From Pyronema omphalodes (taxonomy: Eukaryota > Ascomycota > Pezizomycetes > Pezizales > Pyronemataceae), in assembly GCA_024516155.1 (NCBI GenBank), contig JAJJXM010000007.1, positions 248,001-312,000 of the forward strand: a stretch of DNA of 64,000 nucleotides. The letters are read 5' to 3'. How positions within the stretch are numbered: position 1 is the stretch's first letter; each line of letters begins with the position of its first letter. The notes beneath the pieces are model-generated. The model saw only the letters and a list, made by a program, of their open reading frames with translations. It did no database searches and was not told the origin of the DNA. Below, in pieces: positions 51,781 to 64,000 of the stretch. A program made the translations under genes and the position numbers.

Positions 51781-54748
51781 AAATCATCAACAAAACCAAT
51801 CTCCCTCTACATCCTCTATACTGAGCCACTGACACCCACATCCCTATCCCTATCCCCGTTATCTCCTCAAAGCTCTTCCCGTCTCGTCCACCTCTTCATA
51901 ATAACACCTTACCATCGCACAAGAAATCCTTAGTCATCCCCATTCCACGGCCCACGTAGGGTTATTTTATAATTTAGCCTATATAATCTTAATCCCAAAC
52001 CCCCACAACCCTTAAAATTCCCCAAAATTCCAAAACCCGATATCATGGATCTCATGGATATCGGGATCTTTGGGCCATATATAAAGATTCTATGGCACGT
52101 GCGTGCATGACGTTGAGAGATGCGAGTTAATATATTAGGGGGCTGAATCCGGCGATATATACGGCGGTACGGTAATGTATGTGCTGGGTCTATGGGGTTA
52201 AGGGGGGCGGCGCGGAGCGGATTATGAAGTGAGAGATGAGATGTGGGGAGTCTGGGAGTCTGGGAATTAGATGTGGGGGGATGGCAGATTGCGATGGGTG
52301 TAGGGATTTGGGGGAGGGATGGTGATATTTTGTGCAGCGGGGATCGGCGGGGATCGGCGGGGATTGCGTGCGGAATACATATCGACCATGAAGCGAATGG
52401 GGATGATGGCGAGTATATAGGGGTATAAGTTTCTTTGATAGGGCTATGTAAACGCAAGAGTATTGCTGACGCAGTGGCTTTGAGAAGGTAAAAGATTGGG
52501 TGATGTGTGAAGATAGATAATAAATCACATGAGCTGGGCGGCCTGGATCGAGTGATAAGCGCACGTAAATATTTAGGCTCTGGATTACGTCGGAGCCTGG
52601 CTGTGCGTTTCGCTGGCTTGGCACTAAAAAGGTAGTGGCTACGATGTACTACTATAGAGGTCCTTTATTCAACAACATTTATCTAGTCTCTGTATGGCGG
52701 TTTTCATACAGACTCGTTATTAGCTTATACGTAAGTCAAGGCCTCAGATATCGTAGGCCTTTAAGGTGTCTCCGTTATTCGATATATATTGTAAACCTAT
52801 AGCCAATTTATAAAGTATTTACAGAAGGGTCTGTCTTAAATGGTATGTGGGATTAACCGGTGAGGCGTACCCTTATAAAGGTGATATTATCCCTATGTAT
52901 CAAAAGGCTTGGCGCGAGTGATTACTTGGGATGCAGCGTGCTCCGGCCCGGGGGCGGAGTGTATGGTACCTTCTGCTGATCGAATCCCTACTTATACATC
53001 CTGCCCAACGTCTTAAGTGTACATTCAGAATAGCTATGTATGGCGCTACCATACAGAATTTTGTGTTTTCTGACGGATATTATATAGGGAAAAGAACCCC
53101 TGTTTTTCTTGTACGAAAACCGTCCGGACTAAGAATTATTGTACCTTGTGCAGAGGATATCCTGGTAGACAGGACTATTGAAAACACATTCTTCTGGAGC
53201 ATTCTAATCCGGAAATCTCTTCACAAAATGAAGGGTTATCACCTCTTCTTTTTCTCAGTGATAACAATGTTACAACTCTTGCCAATCCTGCTGAGACAAA
53301 TATCGGAACAATCGTCCAATAGAAAGATTCATAAAGATTCATAACCTCAGTATTAGAGGTGTTTTGTAAATTGTGGTATAAAATTGGTACCAAGTTCGTA
53401 AAATAACTGTTAATGGGAAGGGTAGAGCTAAGGTTCAAATCCCATTCAAGATTGAAACGGGTGAAATGATGACAAGCTGCTATTCAGAAAATCTCAAGTT
53501 AGCTCAAGAGAGTTTGGTGATATTGCTAGCAGGTGTGCTAGAGAGTTTTCAGAGGATAGGCGTCTTTGCCCGACCTTGAAGCCAATTCTCAATTGAGATT
53601 TTGGCCATGAAGCTTTGGCCTGCACTGGTATCTATGTTTGTGCAATAGAGACTGCGCAGTATGGGTTGGATAAATTTTGGACCTCGCCTGACGTAGATTC
53701 TCTCAAGACCTACAGACTCATAACACTTAACTTATTGAAATCCCCAGAACTTGCGCAATATTTATACCAAAGCTTGTAGAATTTCACTGAACAATCATTG
53801 TGCCCACGAAGTTACAGACTCCCACTACGTCCAACTTCTCCGCGAGTCGTAATGTCAGATCATCTACGCTACTTACTGGCAGGAATACTGTTTTTACTTT
53901 GAAGTATATACTTAGACCTTCACATTATGCTTGTTACTCCAGATATCAAATATATTCGACGCCAAGTACGTATTAAGCGGCAAGACATTTATTTATTTAT
54001 TTAATTATGCAAGAACCATGACATGTGACATATGTAATTTGCACAAGCGAGACCCTGCAGAAGTCTCTCGCCAATCCAAATGTCCTGACAGTGCGTTGGA
54101 TGGTACTTTGTACTGAAAAGAGGTTTACTGGTATAAGATACTGGGAGGAGAGTTTGGGGTTGATTCTGCGTTGTATGAATGTAGATACATTTGTATACAT
54201 GTTAAGTAAGCTCCTACAGAAGGTGTTTCATAAAGATAAGATCATCTATGGCAGTTGATGAGATTAAACAATGGTTAGATATTTCGAAAGCAGGGAAGAG
54301 AAATAGGTGCAGGAAAAATGATAAAAGCAGGTGAGGATTCAAGTCCTGTCCCTACGGATAGAGCCACCTGGTGATCCCCAATAACCCTCAAAATCCTCAC
54401 AACCCCGTAAAATCCGCAGTATGAAGAAAGACAAAAGAAAGAAAAACACCAGTCTTGACATCCACAAAAAACAAAAATCAGTGGTAACTTAATGATGTCC
54501 TACTCTTATCGCCCGCCTATCGTTGTCTTTTCCAAAGAATCTGGAATAGCCTCTGTCGACAGCTCATCTTGAAATGGTGAAACAACATTCAGTCTAGTTC
54601 CCCTGTCCAGTACGTGTCTTCCCTTGGAGCCTTTCAATATCCTGCTTTAGTACCAGCACCCCTCGTTTTCAAGCATTTTATCGCCCCAATAGATGTCCAC
54701 GAGCCTGTTTGCTTCCTCAGTTGCACCATGAGGCCATGACAATGTGTT
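51781..54748. other. Gene-poor stretch
   Basis: About 3 kb. The ORFs (for example 52190-52624 minus, 52931-53344 plus, 54025-54258 plus) lack recognisable domains and consistent splice signals. A tRNA T-arm-like string GGTTCAAATCCCA near 53430 and GGATTCAAGTCC near 54332 were inspected; no complete cloverleaf could be built around either. Confidence 0.4.
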
Positions 54749-56173
54749 CTACTCAAGTTTATCTAAAATCAGGTGATAATTCGTGCGTAGGCCATCACCG
54801 TCACTCACGACGTTGATGCAAGCGGCCCAGCGCACTGACATATCATACCTGGCAATGAAACATGGTGATTCAAAATTCATTCTGTTTGTAATCTCTAACC
54901 CATATCCCCATGCAGCACAGATATATGTACACAAACTCTTCAAATATAGCGGCTCGTCAAACCATTCGATTCCGATTGCTCTTATATGGCGAATCCGACT
55001 TCTTATACGCCTACGATACTGCATACTAAGAATCATGTACGTAGGATACTTCATCTTTCCGGTGCCTCATCCTGATGAATGGAGGAATGGTAGAGGAATC
55101 ACAGCATGAGGTGCAGTGATTGGGCGTGGGTTGACAGGATGAATGCACAGATTGCAGATACTCACCGACATATTGGCTTACAACACTTCTCTTATACGAG
55201 TCATTCGCTCAATCTTGAATTATGAGATATGACAGGCCGGTAGACTATGTCATAGCTATGCGCCCAGCTTGCAGTAAGTTGGTTTGACTTGAACCAACTT
55301 CGGATTAAGAATTTGAGATTGGATGATACTGTATTGTTAGGGCCCAGACGCATTATAACACAACGGCACAGGGACAAGCATTTATCTATGTACACGTGGA
55401 CACAGGAGGAAGCGGCACGATGGGACGGAAGGTCTGGTTTCGTTAACTTTGCCCAGATATCTCGCAGTGACTGGCTGATGTTTCTTTTTGCTTATTCTAC
55501 ATTGAGGGACGAAACATGGGTGGCATTTCATATAATTACAAACCATTACTGGAGGTCGTATCACTAATTTAGTGCAGATCTTTTTGAAAGACGCATGGAA
55601 TAACGGAGTTAATGATCAATGAATCTGAGGGTATAGATGTAACGCTGAGGCTGCGTCTTTACCGGTTGTACCAGCTGTACTCGTACATACATGAAGGTAC
55701 ACACGACAACTCGTCATCCGCACAATGCTACCCCAACACACTTTGTTCATGCTCCGTAGCCCGAAGTATCACGACATATTCGGAATTCCCTGGCTATTAC
55801 CCATGCCTGGAGTATGTACATCCGCACACAAACCCCCCACAAATGAGTTCATGCGGCTTCAGACTCGGTAATAAAGTTTTGCCTTTGAAATACAATATCC
55901 TCGAAGGCAAGGTTCATAGGTAACAAGCCTATCTTGTATCCGAGTTTCTCCAATTTCTGTCTTATAATGTTTTTGTCGCATGTCTCTGCCTGAACAAACA
56001 TGAAGAACCGTAACCGGGTCACTTTCTGGCGAACTATCAGGCACTTTTGCACTTTGATCTATGGCCGCGAGAGCCGCAGTTAATTCTTTGAAATCATCGG
56101 ATATGGCGAAGAAAGTAGTTGACTGGGTTAAGGGTAAACCACGGCTATGCAGTGTCATAAAGTAGTAAAACAC
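54749..56173 (-). pseudogene. Possible degraded or intron-rich gene, unknown family
   Basis: Two minus-strand stretches look coding-like: 55859-56173 (GLPLTQSTTFFAISDDFKEL, TAALAAIDQSAKVPDSSPES) and 54749-55054 (AIGIEWFDEPLYLKSLCTYI, then CAAWGYGLEI, then SPCFIARYDMSVRWAACINV). The 800 bp between them contain no convincing exon chain. They may be remnants of one gene or two unrelated chance frames. No function is suggested. Confidence 0.25.
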
Positions 56174-57079
56174 ATAAGATTATTGAATATGTAGTTTGGA
56201 TAGAAACAGCACGCAGAAAGGTGTGAGGTCACAAGGCGAGGCAAGACAACTGTAAGGCAAATTGCACTTGCGGACGACGGCTGAGGTGGTTATGGTACTC
56301 TTTCTGTACTCTTTTCCATATTAAAATTCTGATAATCACAATTTCCAAAATGCCCAAACTTATCGAGGCGCATTGAAGGAGTTGATTATCGATACTTGAT
56401 ATAGATTAAAGATTCAGGTTACAAATTGATGTCTTTCTTGCACTTTGCTGATGACGACGGCCTGAATCAAGTGCAGTGGTTTAAACTCAATCAAGTATTA
56501 ACCCCGTCTTGTTCTTCAGTTGTGCAAAACATCCTCGGCTCGTTTATGTGTGGTAAGTATGGTTTGCACTTGCCGGATGTTTACAGACCGAGGGCCATAG
56601 ATCGTGAATCTATGGTGGTTATTAACTCCGGAAATCTGCTCTTCACGTACTAATGAGGGCACGCAATTAACAAGGGGATATAAATTCCTAAGAAAGTTAG
56701 TGATGGTTATATGTAGGCGTTTCTTGAATGCACGACATTTACGAATGACTATGTAGCTTGCTAGTCTCATCAACCCCCAAAACCTAACCCTTGCCAATCA
56801 CGTGTTATCACTGCATCAAAATAATTGAAATATGCGTCACGTACCGGTGTATACCAGCGAAAATCTAACATATTTTCTAGCTTAACGGACCAAGTCCGTA
56901 ATAAGATGCTACCTAATAGTCATTCCATATCACCAAACAAAAGAAACATATGACAGTTGAAATTCTCATGATACCCATCACTCCTCAAAGTCCCCATTTT
57001 TTTACCCTTATGTAACCGTTATGATGCAAGATAAACCCAAGGAAAAAGGAACGAATGCAGAAAATGAATATAAATCATC
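56174..57079. other. Spacer downstream of the nuclear-type gene
   Basis: About 0.9 kb, AT-rich. The ORF at 56426-56653 is unsupported. Nothing else was recognised. Confidence 0.45.
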
Positions 57080-57107
57080 AAAAAAAAAAAAAAAAAAAAA
57101 AAAAAAA
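57080..57107. repeat. Poly(A) run, 28 bases
   Basis: Uninterrupted A homopolymer about 70 bp past the stop codon of the minus-strand gene at 57177-58872, so it reads as poly(U) in that gene's 3' region. Confidence 0.9.
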
Positions 57108-57176
57108 CACCAATAAACCCCTAAACGCCTGGGCATCGTACCGTCTCTCGTATCTCAGATGCATTTTCGTCACCTC

Positions 57177-58872
57177 CTAAACCACCTGCCCCCTCTCTGT
57201 GTATGAGTATCCGCCAAATCCCATCGCCCGATTAATCACAGGGCTAGTAACATATTCTCCGACCCTCCAAAAAGACGCCGATGACCGTCTAGAGTCGCCA
57301 CTAACACTAGGCGTGACCGGCGACTGTGATTGCCTCATATCATGCTCCTGATAATGCCCATAGTGTGGAGCATCTGGTGTAATTGGTGCGTGGTTGTGAT
57401 AGGCATCCTCCGTAGCCGTTTGTAGTGTAGAATAGCTTCTCGGCATTTCTGCTCTCGGCTTCTTATTGGTGATCGAGTGCTCCCTGGTGTTCACCCTTCT
57501 CTTCCTTCCACCTGGGCTAACGTTTGTCTCCTGATCCATTGCCTGCTCCATCGAGCCATCCTCGCCAGCACCCACAGCCAAAGCCAAATCAACATAAGGC
57601 AAAAGCTCGACATCTGGAAACTTTCCGCCATTGTTTTGAACCTCAATATCAATCTTATCAAGTAACTCATAGACGTCCTGTATCGTCCTATCGCTTCCTG
57701 TGTGTTTCATAATCCAGTTCTGTGAACCAGCTGAGCTGCGTCTTCTTCCGGTGCCCTCTTGTCCCTCTCCATCCTCCCCATCATCGCCATCAGATACGTC
57801 ATCCCCCTCATCCCCACCTTCTCGGCTCATACGCATCTCTTCCCGCCGGCGGACTTTGATAACCCACTGCTTGACTCCGCCCCACTTCTCTAGCCTATCG
57901 CACTGCCTTCGCACAAGACTAACCTGTTGCCTAGCGAACCCCTTAGGGTTACGGTACCGGGAGCGCTGGTAATGCTTGCGGCAGTAGTAGACCCAGACAT
58001 TCTTTGGGATTTGACGGGTGGAAAGTTTGTTACGCCCAAATATGTGAGAGACGACCTTTCTGAGAGGACTACCAGTGGTACATGTGGTGCAGTAGCTGCA
58101 GCGGGGCTCTTGAGAAAGAAAGTCTACAGCAGAATCCGTTGCAGGAGAAGCACTACGGGACTGTGGGAGATAAGTGTATTCAGTGTTGATGGCAGGAGTG
58201 GCGCGAGGTGGAGCTTGGCGAAGGAGAGGGCTACGAAAGTTAGCTTGGTTCTTTGATAAGGGTATAGGGAATGGAGGTGGAGATGGAGTATGGATATGAA
58301 ACTTACTCAATAGTTCCAACGCTTTCCCTGGTATCTCTCGAACGAGAATCAATCTGCGTTGCTACGTGTGCAAATCCCATAAGACGGTCTGTGGCCTCAT
58401 CGAAGCTACCTCTTTGGTAACTTCCGCCATAGTGATGCTCGTTGAAGACATGCTCATTTCTGGCTCCGGACCGCGGCGAGTTCTGTTGCGAGTGACTGTG
58501 GTGACTCTGAGAGCTTGAGGATTTTTGGTGGTTCGTGATGTTCGAATGTGCGGGTGGCATCTGCCTTTGAGTTTGGCTGAGCTTTGTGGTACCCGTCGGA
58601 GCGTACCAGATCGGAGATGTGAACTGCGGTGTACTTTGCACATGCTCAAATGAGCCCCCCGATGAAGTGCTGTGTCCATGGTGATGGTGGCTAGCGGGAA
58701 TCTGGAGAGATGGGCGCCGATATTGATGTTGGTGTTGATAGGTGAAGGCAGGATCAAGATGAGTTGGATATTGTTGAGAATAACCATCGGAGGTGGAGTA
58801 AGACCTCTGAGTGATGTTGGTAGGTGATAGCGAGCCAGAAGGGCTATCGTTTAGGAGGGAGTCAATTCTCAT
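57177..58872 (-). CDS. Conserved fungal nuclear-type protein (Cys motif plus basic GRNK/YCRKHYQRSRYRN domain), 539 aa
   Basis: Two exons: 58307-58872 and 57177-58230 (1620 bp). The 76-bp intron 58231-58306 has a GTAAGT donor, GCTAAC and a CGTAG acceptor. The start MRIDSLLNDSPSG is preferred over the open frame extending to 59091, because it is the compact N-terminus typical of fungal regulators. The N-half is low-complexity (Ser, Gln, His-rich; HHHHGHSTSS, SQSHHSHSQQ). The central domain (about 225-310) reads CSYCTTCTTGSPLRKVVSHI, GRNKLSTRQIPKNVWVYYC, RKHYQRSRYRN, then RQCDRLEKWGGVKQWVIKVRRREE. I associate this with a fungal family sometimes annotated ORP1-like; the name is from memory and is not an assignment. 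An acidic tract, a basic KRRVN...KKPRAE stretch (possible nuclear signal) and a Ser-rich tail follow. Possibly a DNA- or chromatin-associated regulator. Confidence 0.75.
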
Positions 58873-60349
58873 GGCGAAATGCTGTTTGGTGTTGGTTTCC
58901 GAGGAATAGATTGTAAAGGGAAGCGAAATATAGATGGGTTGGTGAACTTTGTTGCTTATGTGCGCTGTGTACGCTTTTTTGTAGTTTATTACGAAAACTG
59001 CCAGAAACCCCCGGTTCAAAGGTCGTTCGATCGTTCGAAACAGGCCTCCTGTTGCTTCTGTTCCTTTCGCTCGTTCGTTCGTAAGGGACAAGCTGGTGAC
59101 TGACGGCTTACACGGGTGAGCGTAGATACCTCATACACTAGGCCTCCGAGAGATTCGTCCGTTTGCTCCTGAGACGTGGTCGTGTGTACACGAGAGATAG
59201 GTGAGATCTATTCTGAATTTAATAGATCTTCGCCACGCAAATTCAGTGATTCGCCGATGCGACGGGAAGCCGTGAATGATGGGGTCGGATTGTTTCCTGA
59301 ATGGTGTATGCTGCAGTTTGGAAATATCGGGTTATATAGGTTGTGTTTTTGAAGCCTAGTTGTGGTGTGGAGAGATATTCCAATGGGTGGACTGTTACCA
59401 GGTATGAACACAGCCTTCCAATGGTTGCCGATGGCTACTGGTGGTATTTGAAAATAAAGAACTTCGCCGGCCTATCTATGATTCGAAGGATAAAAATGCA
59501 CAACGGATTCGGGGAAGGCGTCTATGAATATTGAACGATACGGTTAGGTTCGTTTATCCCGTCCGATAACTGGCACTTTACCGCTGCCAACCTTAGAGTG
59601 GGTTGTCTTGATTGCGGTGAAAGCAAGGAGATGGTACCAGCAACTATATTATCGATGACCGTAAAATGGTCTTGGGCAGAAAAGCGGGAGCGACCTTGAT
59701 GGTCGTATTGACCCTGCAAAAACGCTCTGTGACCTCTCCCCGCAATGAGATAGTTGCACTAAGTTGCAGAGCAGGTGCAGCGGTAGCTTAGATTGGGTAT
59801 GTGTAGAGATGAATGAGTGGTCGGTGCCAAATTCTCCGTCGTGTGTGCCAACTTGGGGGTATCGGGAGATGAGTGCACCTGATGCAGGTTTCCGTCTGGC
59901 TCCAAGGGTCCTTTGTTTCTTGTACGCTGCTTGTACTCTGCTTACAAAGGTCGATAAGAGATGAGCCTTTGGATGATTACTTTATCAATATTTGTGCGGA
60001 ATAAATACTAAAATGGTGGGGAAAGGATGAAAATAAACAGATGTTTGGATATATTGATGGTTCGAACTGGGTTGGCAGAGTAAAGAAGCAACTCACTTTG
60101 CCTTGATAATAGGTCACTCAAGACCTCGCTCGAACAATCACACGTTCAGGATATTCGCTCAGGAAGTTGACTGAATCTTCTTACTCTTCCCGGCGCCTTA
60201 TCAATATATAAGAGTGGGATGTCGTTGTGGGGGATAGTGAGGCCTTTGGGACCTAGTGCTGCAGTGCCCCTCGCAGTTATTCCCAAGCCTCCGTTCGATC
60301 CCTGTAAAGTACATACTCCGCTGTAGTAGAATTTTACCGCCGCTGTTTT
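58873..60349. other. Spacer and promoter of the nuclear-type gene
   Basis: About 1.5 kb. GTTCGTTCGTAAG/TCGTTCGATCGTTCG repeats lie at 59020-59085. No supportable gene; the ORFs at 59343-59534 and 59764-59964 were judged chance. Confidence 0.4.
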
Positions 60350-60566
60350 CTACTGAGATGTTGACCGACGCGTACCAATAGTCGTCGGATCAATACTGCT
60401 GGGAGTACTAGCACTAGTGGCTGCCCTTTTTCACTTGTCAGTGCACAGGAAGATCGGCAATGCTGGTAATGGCTCGGTTTATGACCGATGGGCAGAAACA
60501 GACGATATGCAGGAGCGTAATAGTGTGTATACGTTGAATCTTAGTTGTTGTGCGAGAATTGCCTGA
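60350..60566 (+). pseudogene. Orphan exon encoding a membrane span and cytosolic tail
   Basis: After an in-frame TGA at 60354 the frame reads DVDRRVPIVVGSILLGVLAL, VAALFHLSVHRKIGNAGNGS, then VYDRWAETDDMQERNSVYTL and ends at TGA 60564-60566. The first part is a textbook single transmembrane segment and the rest a polar tail with no low complexity. It resembles the 3' exon of a type I surface protein (the VVGSILLGVLAL...HRK pattern is common in fungal sensor-like proteins). No matching ectodomain exon was found upstream in 59.5-60.3 kb, so it is either a remnant or an exon of a gene I could not assemble. Confidence 0.4.
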
Positions 60567-62626
60567 GTTAATTACAAACGCACAACATCTCGGTATTTTC
60601 TGTGTGAAACAAAGAAGAGGATGGTAAGAAAGCATCAGCCGATACTGGGGAAAGCGGGGGAGGCTGATGCGGAGGCGGGAAGTTGAGAATACGGATAATG
60701 AAGGGGATGAACATGACAGGGCGACCGGACCCGCTTTCAAGGCTCTTGCGCAAGGGGGAGGGTGCGTTGAGGCAGCCAAACAGTCTTCGGTCCAGGCAAA
60801 GACATAGCTTTCGGAGATAAGTTTTCAACGATACAGATTTCACGGCGCTGGAGGGCATAATTTCATTCGAGGGGCTACTGACGTGATTCTTCGCAGTGGA
60901 CATATATCGGCGGTCAACTAAGATGGAAGACGGATAACTAGTGGCCTCAGAATGGTCGTTGACGTTAGAGCGAAGCTTAAAAAGCCCCCCAGAGGTGTGT
61001 AGTTAACCTTGTTGAGCCTCAACTTGTTACCGTATGTCGCTCCATAAATAAGAATGAATTTTAATATTTGCGTTCCATCGGCTTTAACAGTGAATACAGA
61101 GTCCGTACATATAAGCTCTCTAGTCCATTTCTGTCATCGCTATCGATAGACTACGATTGGCACTTATCCTGCAGGCTTGTCACGATGTAAAGAGGCTAGA
61201 CTCTGTAAGGCTAGTAGCGGCCAGGACCTTCCGCATTCAGATACATAAATCGCAGCGTTACCGTTTTTATGCTAGCGCTAATTACCACATCTAATCTCAT
61301 TGGTTTCCAGTAAACAGAGGCTAATAACCACAACTCCTTCTTCCGCGAATAATTAACGACTTTCGTGGACGCTGAACGAGTCGTGAGCGACTACGATTCT
61401 CACCTGCCACGGTCCTACCAATTCACTGCGTGTACCATCACGGTTCCTATGTTCTCTAAGACAACAACAAACCCGACGACCTCGTCAACCCCGCAGTGTC
61501 GAGAGTTATGATCCATAAGTGGGTGTGCTTTACAGACTTCGCATGGGCATGACTTGCTCTGCGATGGCTCATTTGGCCACATTGCTCATTCGTATCATCG
61601 TGTTGCCGCACAGCTTCCACAATGCACACGCAGCTTAGCCATTGATTGCAAGCTCCCGGTGGCCACCACTACCCTTCTAGGGTCCATGACAAAAGTAGTG
61701 AACCAACCGAGAGATGGGACGAAGTACCTTGGTAAGTGGACATTCTTCAATCTGCAAGATAACTTTTGTACCACCGAACAAAACCTTCGTACATATAACT
61801 TACCATTCGACTTTCCCCCTAACTGTATTCGCTGTTATTAATACATCTGCTTCCGTCTTCTTGCACTCTGTCTCGTCTTTGGGAATGCCATCCCTTGCCA
61901 GACAGACATGGTGAATATATACGGCTAAGTCTACTGGCATATCTTTGTACCCTGACTAGCGAGTCGATGGCTTGTTTATTTGAAGGCTTTGTGTTGGTCG
62001 GACATGCCCTATGAATGGGATATCATCCGCCCTATTCTCACTACCGGCCTGCTTTCTACGATGTAACATTGCTGCACATGATTCCTAACTGTTTCTTGCG
62101 TTCCATCATCTACCGGTGTAGGAGGTGCCAGTATGACTACCTCGGCGTACGACCAAGATGCAGATGAAAGACTAGGTCAAGGCATCAATGAGATAGGTAG
62201 ATTCTCAAGCGCTGCCTAGAGAAAGTGCGAATTTTCATAAGGCTGTGGGCATATATTCAATTTGAAGCTAGATACATTCCTAGATCCAGCGTACAGCTGC
62301 ACAAAAACTTGACAACGATTGTTAAAGTTTGCTTTCTCTTTGTTACAGCGTGACAAAAAAGTCTCCGAAAATGGACCCAAAACCCCTTGGCATCCGCATG
62401 CGGGTCTCATACAGAGTATCATGAACCTCGGATACTTAATGGAGGATGCTTGAAATCGGTGAGCTGAAAAAAAAGTGTAAACGTCTCTGTCGATGGAATG
62501 TTAAAAATAATTTTATTCTAAGCATGAATGGTTCAAATTATCAGGCACCCCATATGACGGCAGTTACTAAACCCTTCGGACCATCCATTCCCACTGGTCA
62601 CAGTTGGCGCACCCACCTTCGCTAGT
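60567..62626. other. Gene-poor stretch
   Basis: About 2 kb. ORFs at 60568-60903 (minus) and 61554-61914 (plus) have no recognisable domains and are probably chance. Nothing else was recognised. Confidence 0.4.
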
Positions 62627-62959
62627 ATGCCGTCGCAGGTGTTCATCCGAGCTGACAGCTCTCAGGAAAAACGGCCACCCTACCTCAACGACTACCGCCA
62701 TTCTGTCCCACCCACCACGCTTCACGAGGTTTCTAACATTACTCTACCGGCAGGTTGGACAATCAAAAATTATCCGGACCCGACCGGAGTTCGGATGACT
62801 GGGAGTCTGTCCTCCATGCTTCATGCCACCCCTCACTGCCTACGTATTACTTGCTTTGATACTACCACACCCACCGCCTACCACTATTTTCCCAACAACA
62901 TATGCGACTATTGTCACATCGACTGGCGGCAGCTTCGCTCCCGTGATCCCTTGTCTTGA
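62627..62959 (+). CDS. Hypothetical protein, 110 aa, single exon
   Basis: ATG 62627 opens a frame with mixed, protein-like composition: MPSQVFIRADSSQEKRPPYL, HEVSNITLPAGWTIKNYPDP, HCLRITCFDTTTPTAYHYF, then NNICDYCHIDWRQL. A C-x2-C near the end (CDYC) with nearby histidines is suggestive but too little for a zinc-finger call. No signal peptide or span. The surrounding sequence gives no context. Confidence 0.3.
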   Translation: MPSQVFIRADSSQEKRPPYLNDYRHSVPPTTLHEVSNITLPAGWTIKNYPDPTGVRMTGSLSSMLHATPHCLRITCFDTTTPTAYHYFPNNICDYCHIDWRQLRSRDPLS

Positions 62960-64000
62960 TATCTGATTCCAGCTCGAAGGGACTCGGACATGTCCTTAGC
63001 GTTAACTGCCTACTTATTAGCTTCCATGGACCAGTCGATCCGGAGTCTAAGACTGTTTGGGAGACCTAGTAAAGCAACTTCTCTAGAGTGTAAAGTAGTT
63101 TTTGTATATTTTGCAAAAACCAACAGGAGTCACTCAAGACGCCGAAAACCAAGGTCATGAGGTGATTTTCACGAGTTATTGTTTGAAAGTGGACAAGACA
63201 TGGATATATTGGAAGGGTTGACAGCCAATAGAACCCCTGGAACAAACGTTGTTTTGGGATTCATCCAGCGTGACATGTCGTTGGTTCCCAAATCCAACTG
63301 CCTTTGCTTCTTTTTCATCTTAACGGGCTAGTAAAACTAGCTCTTTCTGTTATCTGTTTCGCGTGCGCCGCACGCGTAGAATTTAGTGGGGGCGCCTGTG
63401 GATTGGCGAATCCAATACTTATACTTCCGCACTTGCGTAATGGGATTGCCACTGCTGAAGCGGGCTAGTCCGGGCCGCATGCATTGGTAGTCCCCACACG
63501 GACCAGACGGAAGATTTTGAGTGATCAGAGGACTGTGAAGTGCGGCGGCAAATATACAGGACACATGTACTCTTGTCTTTAGCGATGAAAGTAGCGTCCA
63601 GAATATGATCGGCGTCCGAGTAACGACCAGGCTGCTGATATAGGGAGATATCTCTACATCTGATAAAGACTTTGTTTGACAGAATCCATTGGGCATTTCT
63701 AACCAGAGTGATATGTGGTTGATATTGATATTGATGGAAGTTGGATATAATTATTGGTTATTACTCGTTGTTTTTAGTACCGTGTTGGTACTAAATTTTA
63801 GCGTGCGTGCTCGCACCCTGAACACCTCTCCGGTTTGTTTGTATAGCACCACATTCGAAATGTGAAAAGCACTACTGTAGGTAATTACTTGTCGGTTATT
63901 ATCATTGAAGATAAATTCGATTACGAAAAAATCAGTCGATCTCTTCATGGCAGGATAAATTCCGTAACAGACGGTCTCGAGCGGTGAAAATTAAGTTCCT
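62960..64000. other. Right end of the window, no supportable gene
   Basis: About 1 kb. A minus-strand ORF at 63337-63696 and one at 63751-63948 show no domain, and no splice-consistent chain was found. A gene continuing past the edge cannot be excluded. Confidence 0.35.

Noticed and set aside
53425..54340. tRNA-like T-arm strings (GGTTCAAATCCCA; GGATTCAAGTCC)
   Set aside because: No matching acceptor stem, D-arm or A-box could be placed at the right distances.
58873..59091. N-terminal extension of the nuclear-type protein to an upstream ATG
   Set aside because: The extension is basic and hydrophobic without conservation cues, while the internal MRIDSLLNDSP start is a typical fungal regulator N-terminus.
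60230..60330. Possible tRNA (CCGTTCGATCCCTG)
   Set aside because: The stem opposite the GTTCGAT loop does not pair and no acceptor stem was found.

Overview
The window is nuclear DNA of a filamentous ascomycete, most likely Pezizomycotina. The evidence is short introns (about 45-110 bp, GTATGT/GTAAGT donors, CTAAC branch sites), single-gene transcription units, long low-complexity spacers, and a complete fungal-type nitrate assimilation cluster. I cannot fix the class from sequence alone. GC is moderate and spacers are rich in homopolymers and micro/minisatellites. No rRNA or convincing tRNA was seen.

Layout. At the left edge (1-387, minus) is the 5' end of a split Spf27/BCAS2 splicing-factor gene. 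Next come a minisatellite (1396-1650), a decayed 5'-truncated Dicer-like gene (2285-4500) and an unrecognised multi-exon gene (to 7081). A C2-domain protein (7681-9396, plus) and a flavin monooxygenase fused to a DUF6314-like domain (11098-13357, minus) converge across a spacer with a 153-bp TCAA microsatellite. The 13.9-18.3 kb stretch holds small or decayed ORFs and two separate diverged tandem duplications bracketing an unknown 262-aa gene. At 18955-21720 is a 921-aa protein made of two kinds of W-rich internal repeats plus a C-terminal membrane anchor; an upstream ORF overlaps its start codon as ATGA. A seven-exon integral membrane protein (22260-24888, minus) follows, then a 741-bp TIR element (26323-27063) flanked by TA, then the endosomal syntaxin Pep12 (27793-28667).

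The best defined functional unit is the nitrate cluster. The nitrate transporter crnA/nrtA (32924-34728, minus) and nitrate reductase niaD (36250-39140, plus) are divergent over a 1.5-kb promoter. Nitrite reductase niiA (40899-44729, plus) follows in tandem. Together they import nitrate, reduce it to nitrite and then to ammonium. Palindromic TCCGCGGA (NirA/NIT4-type) octamers and HGATAR (AreA/NIT2-type) sites lie in the spacers, including a mirrored pair between niaD and niiA.

Downstream are a decayed STAND/NLR-type N-terminal domain (about 45.4-46.2 kb, minus), a six-exon vacuolar endopolyphosphatase ppn1 (47995-50299), a gene-poor 7-kb stretch with a perfect 15-bp-arm palindrome, a conserved fungal nuclear-type protein (57177-58872, minus), and a largely empty 5-kb right end.

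Exon structures were derived by hand from splice signals, reading-frame phase and family conservation. In the confidently modelled genes the summed exon lengths are exact multiples of three.
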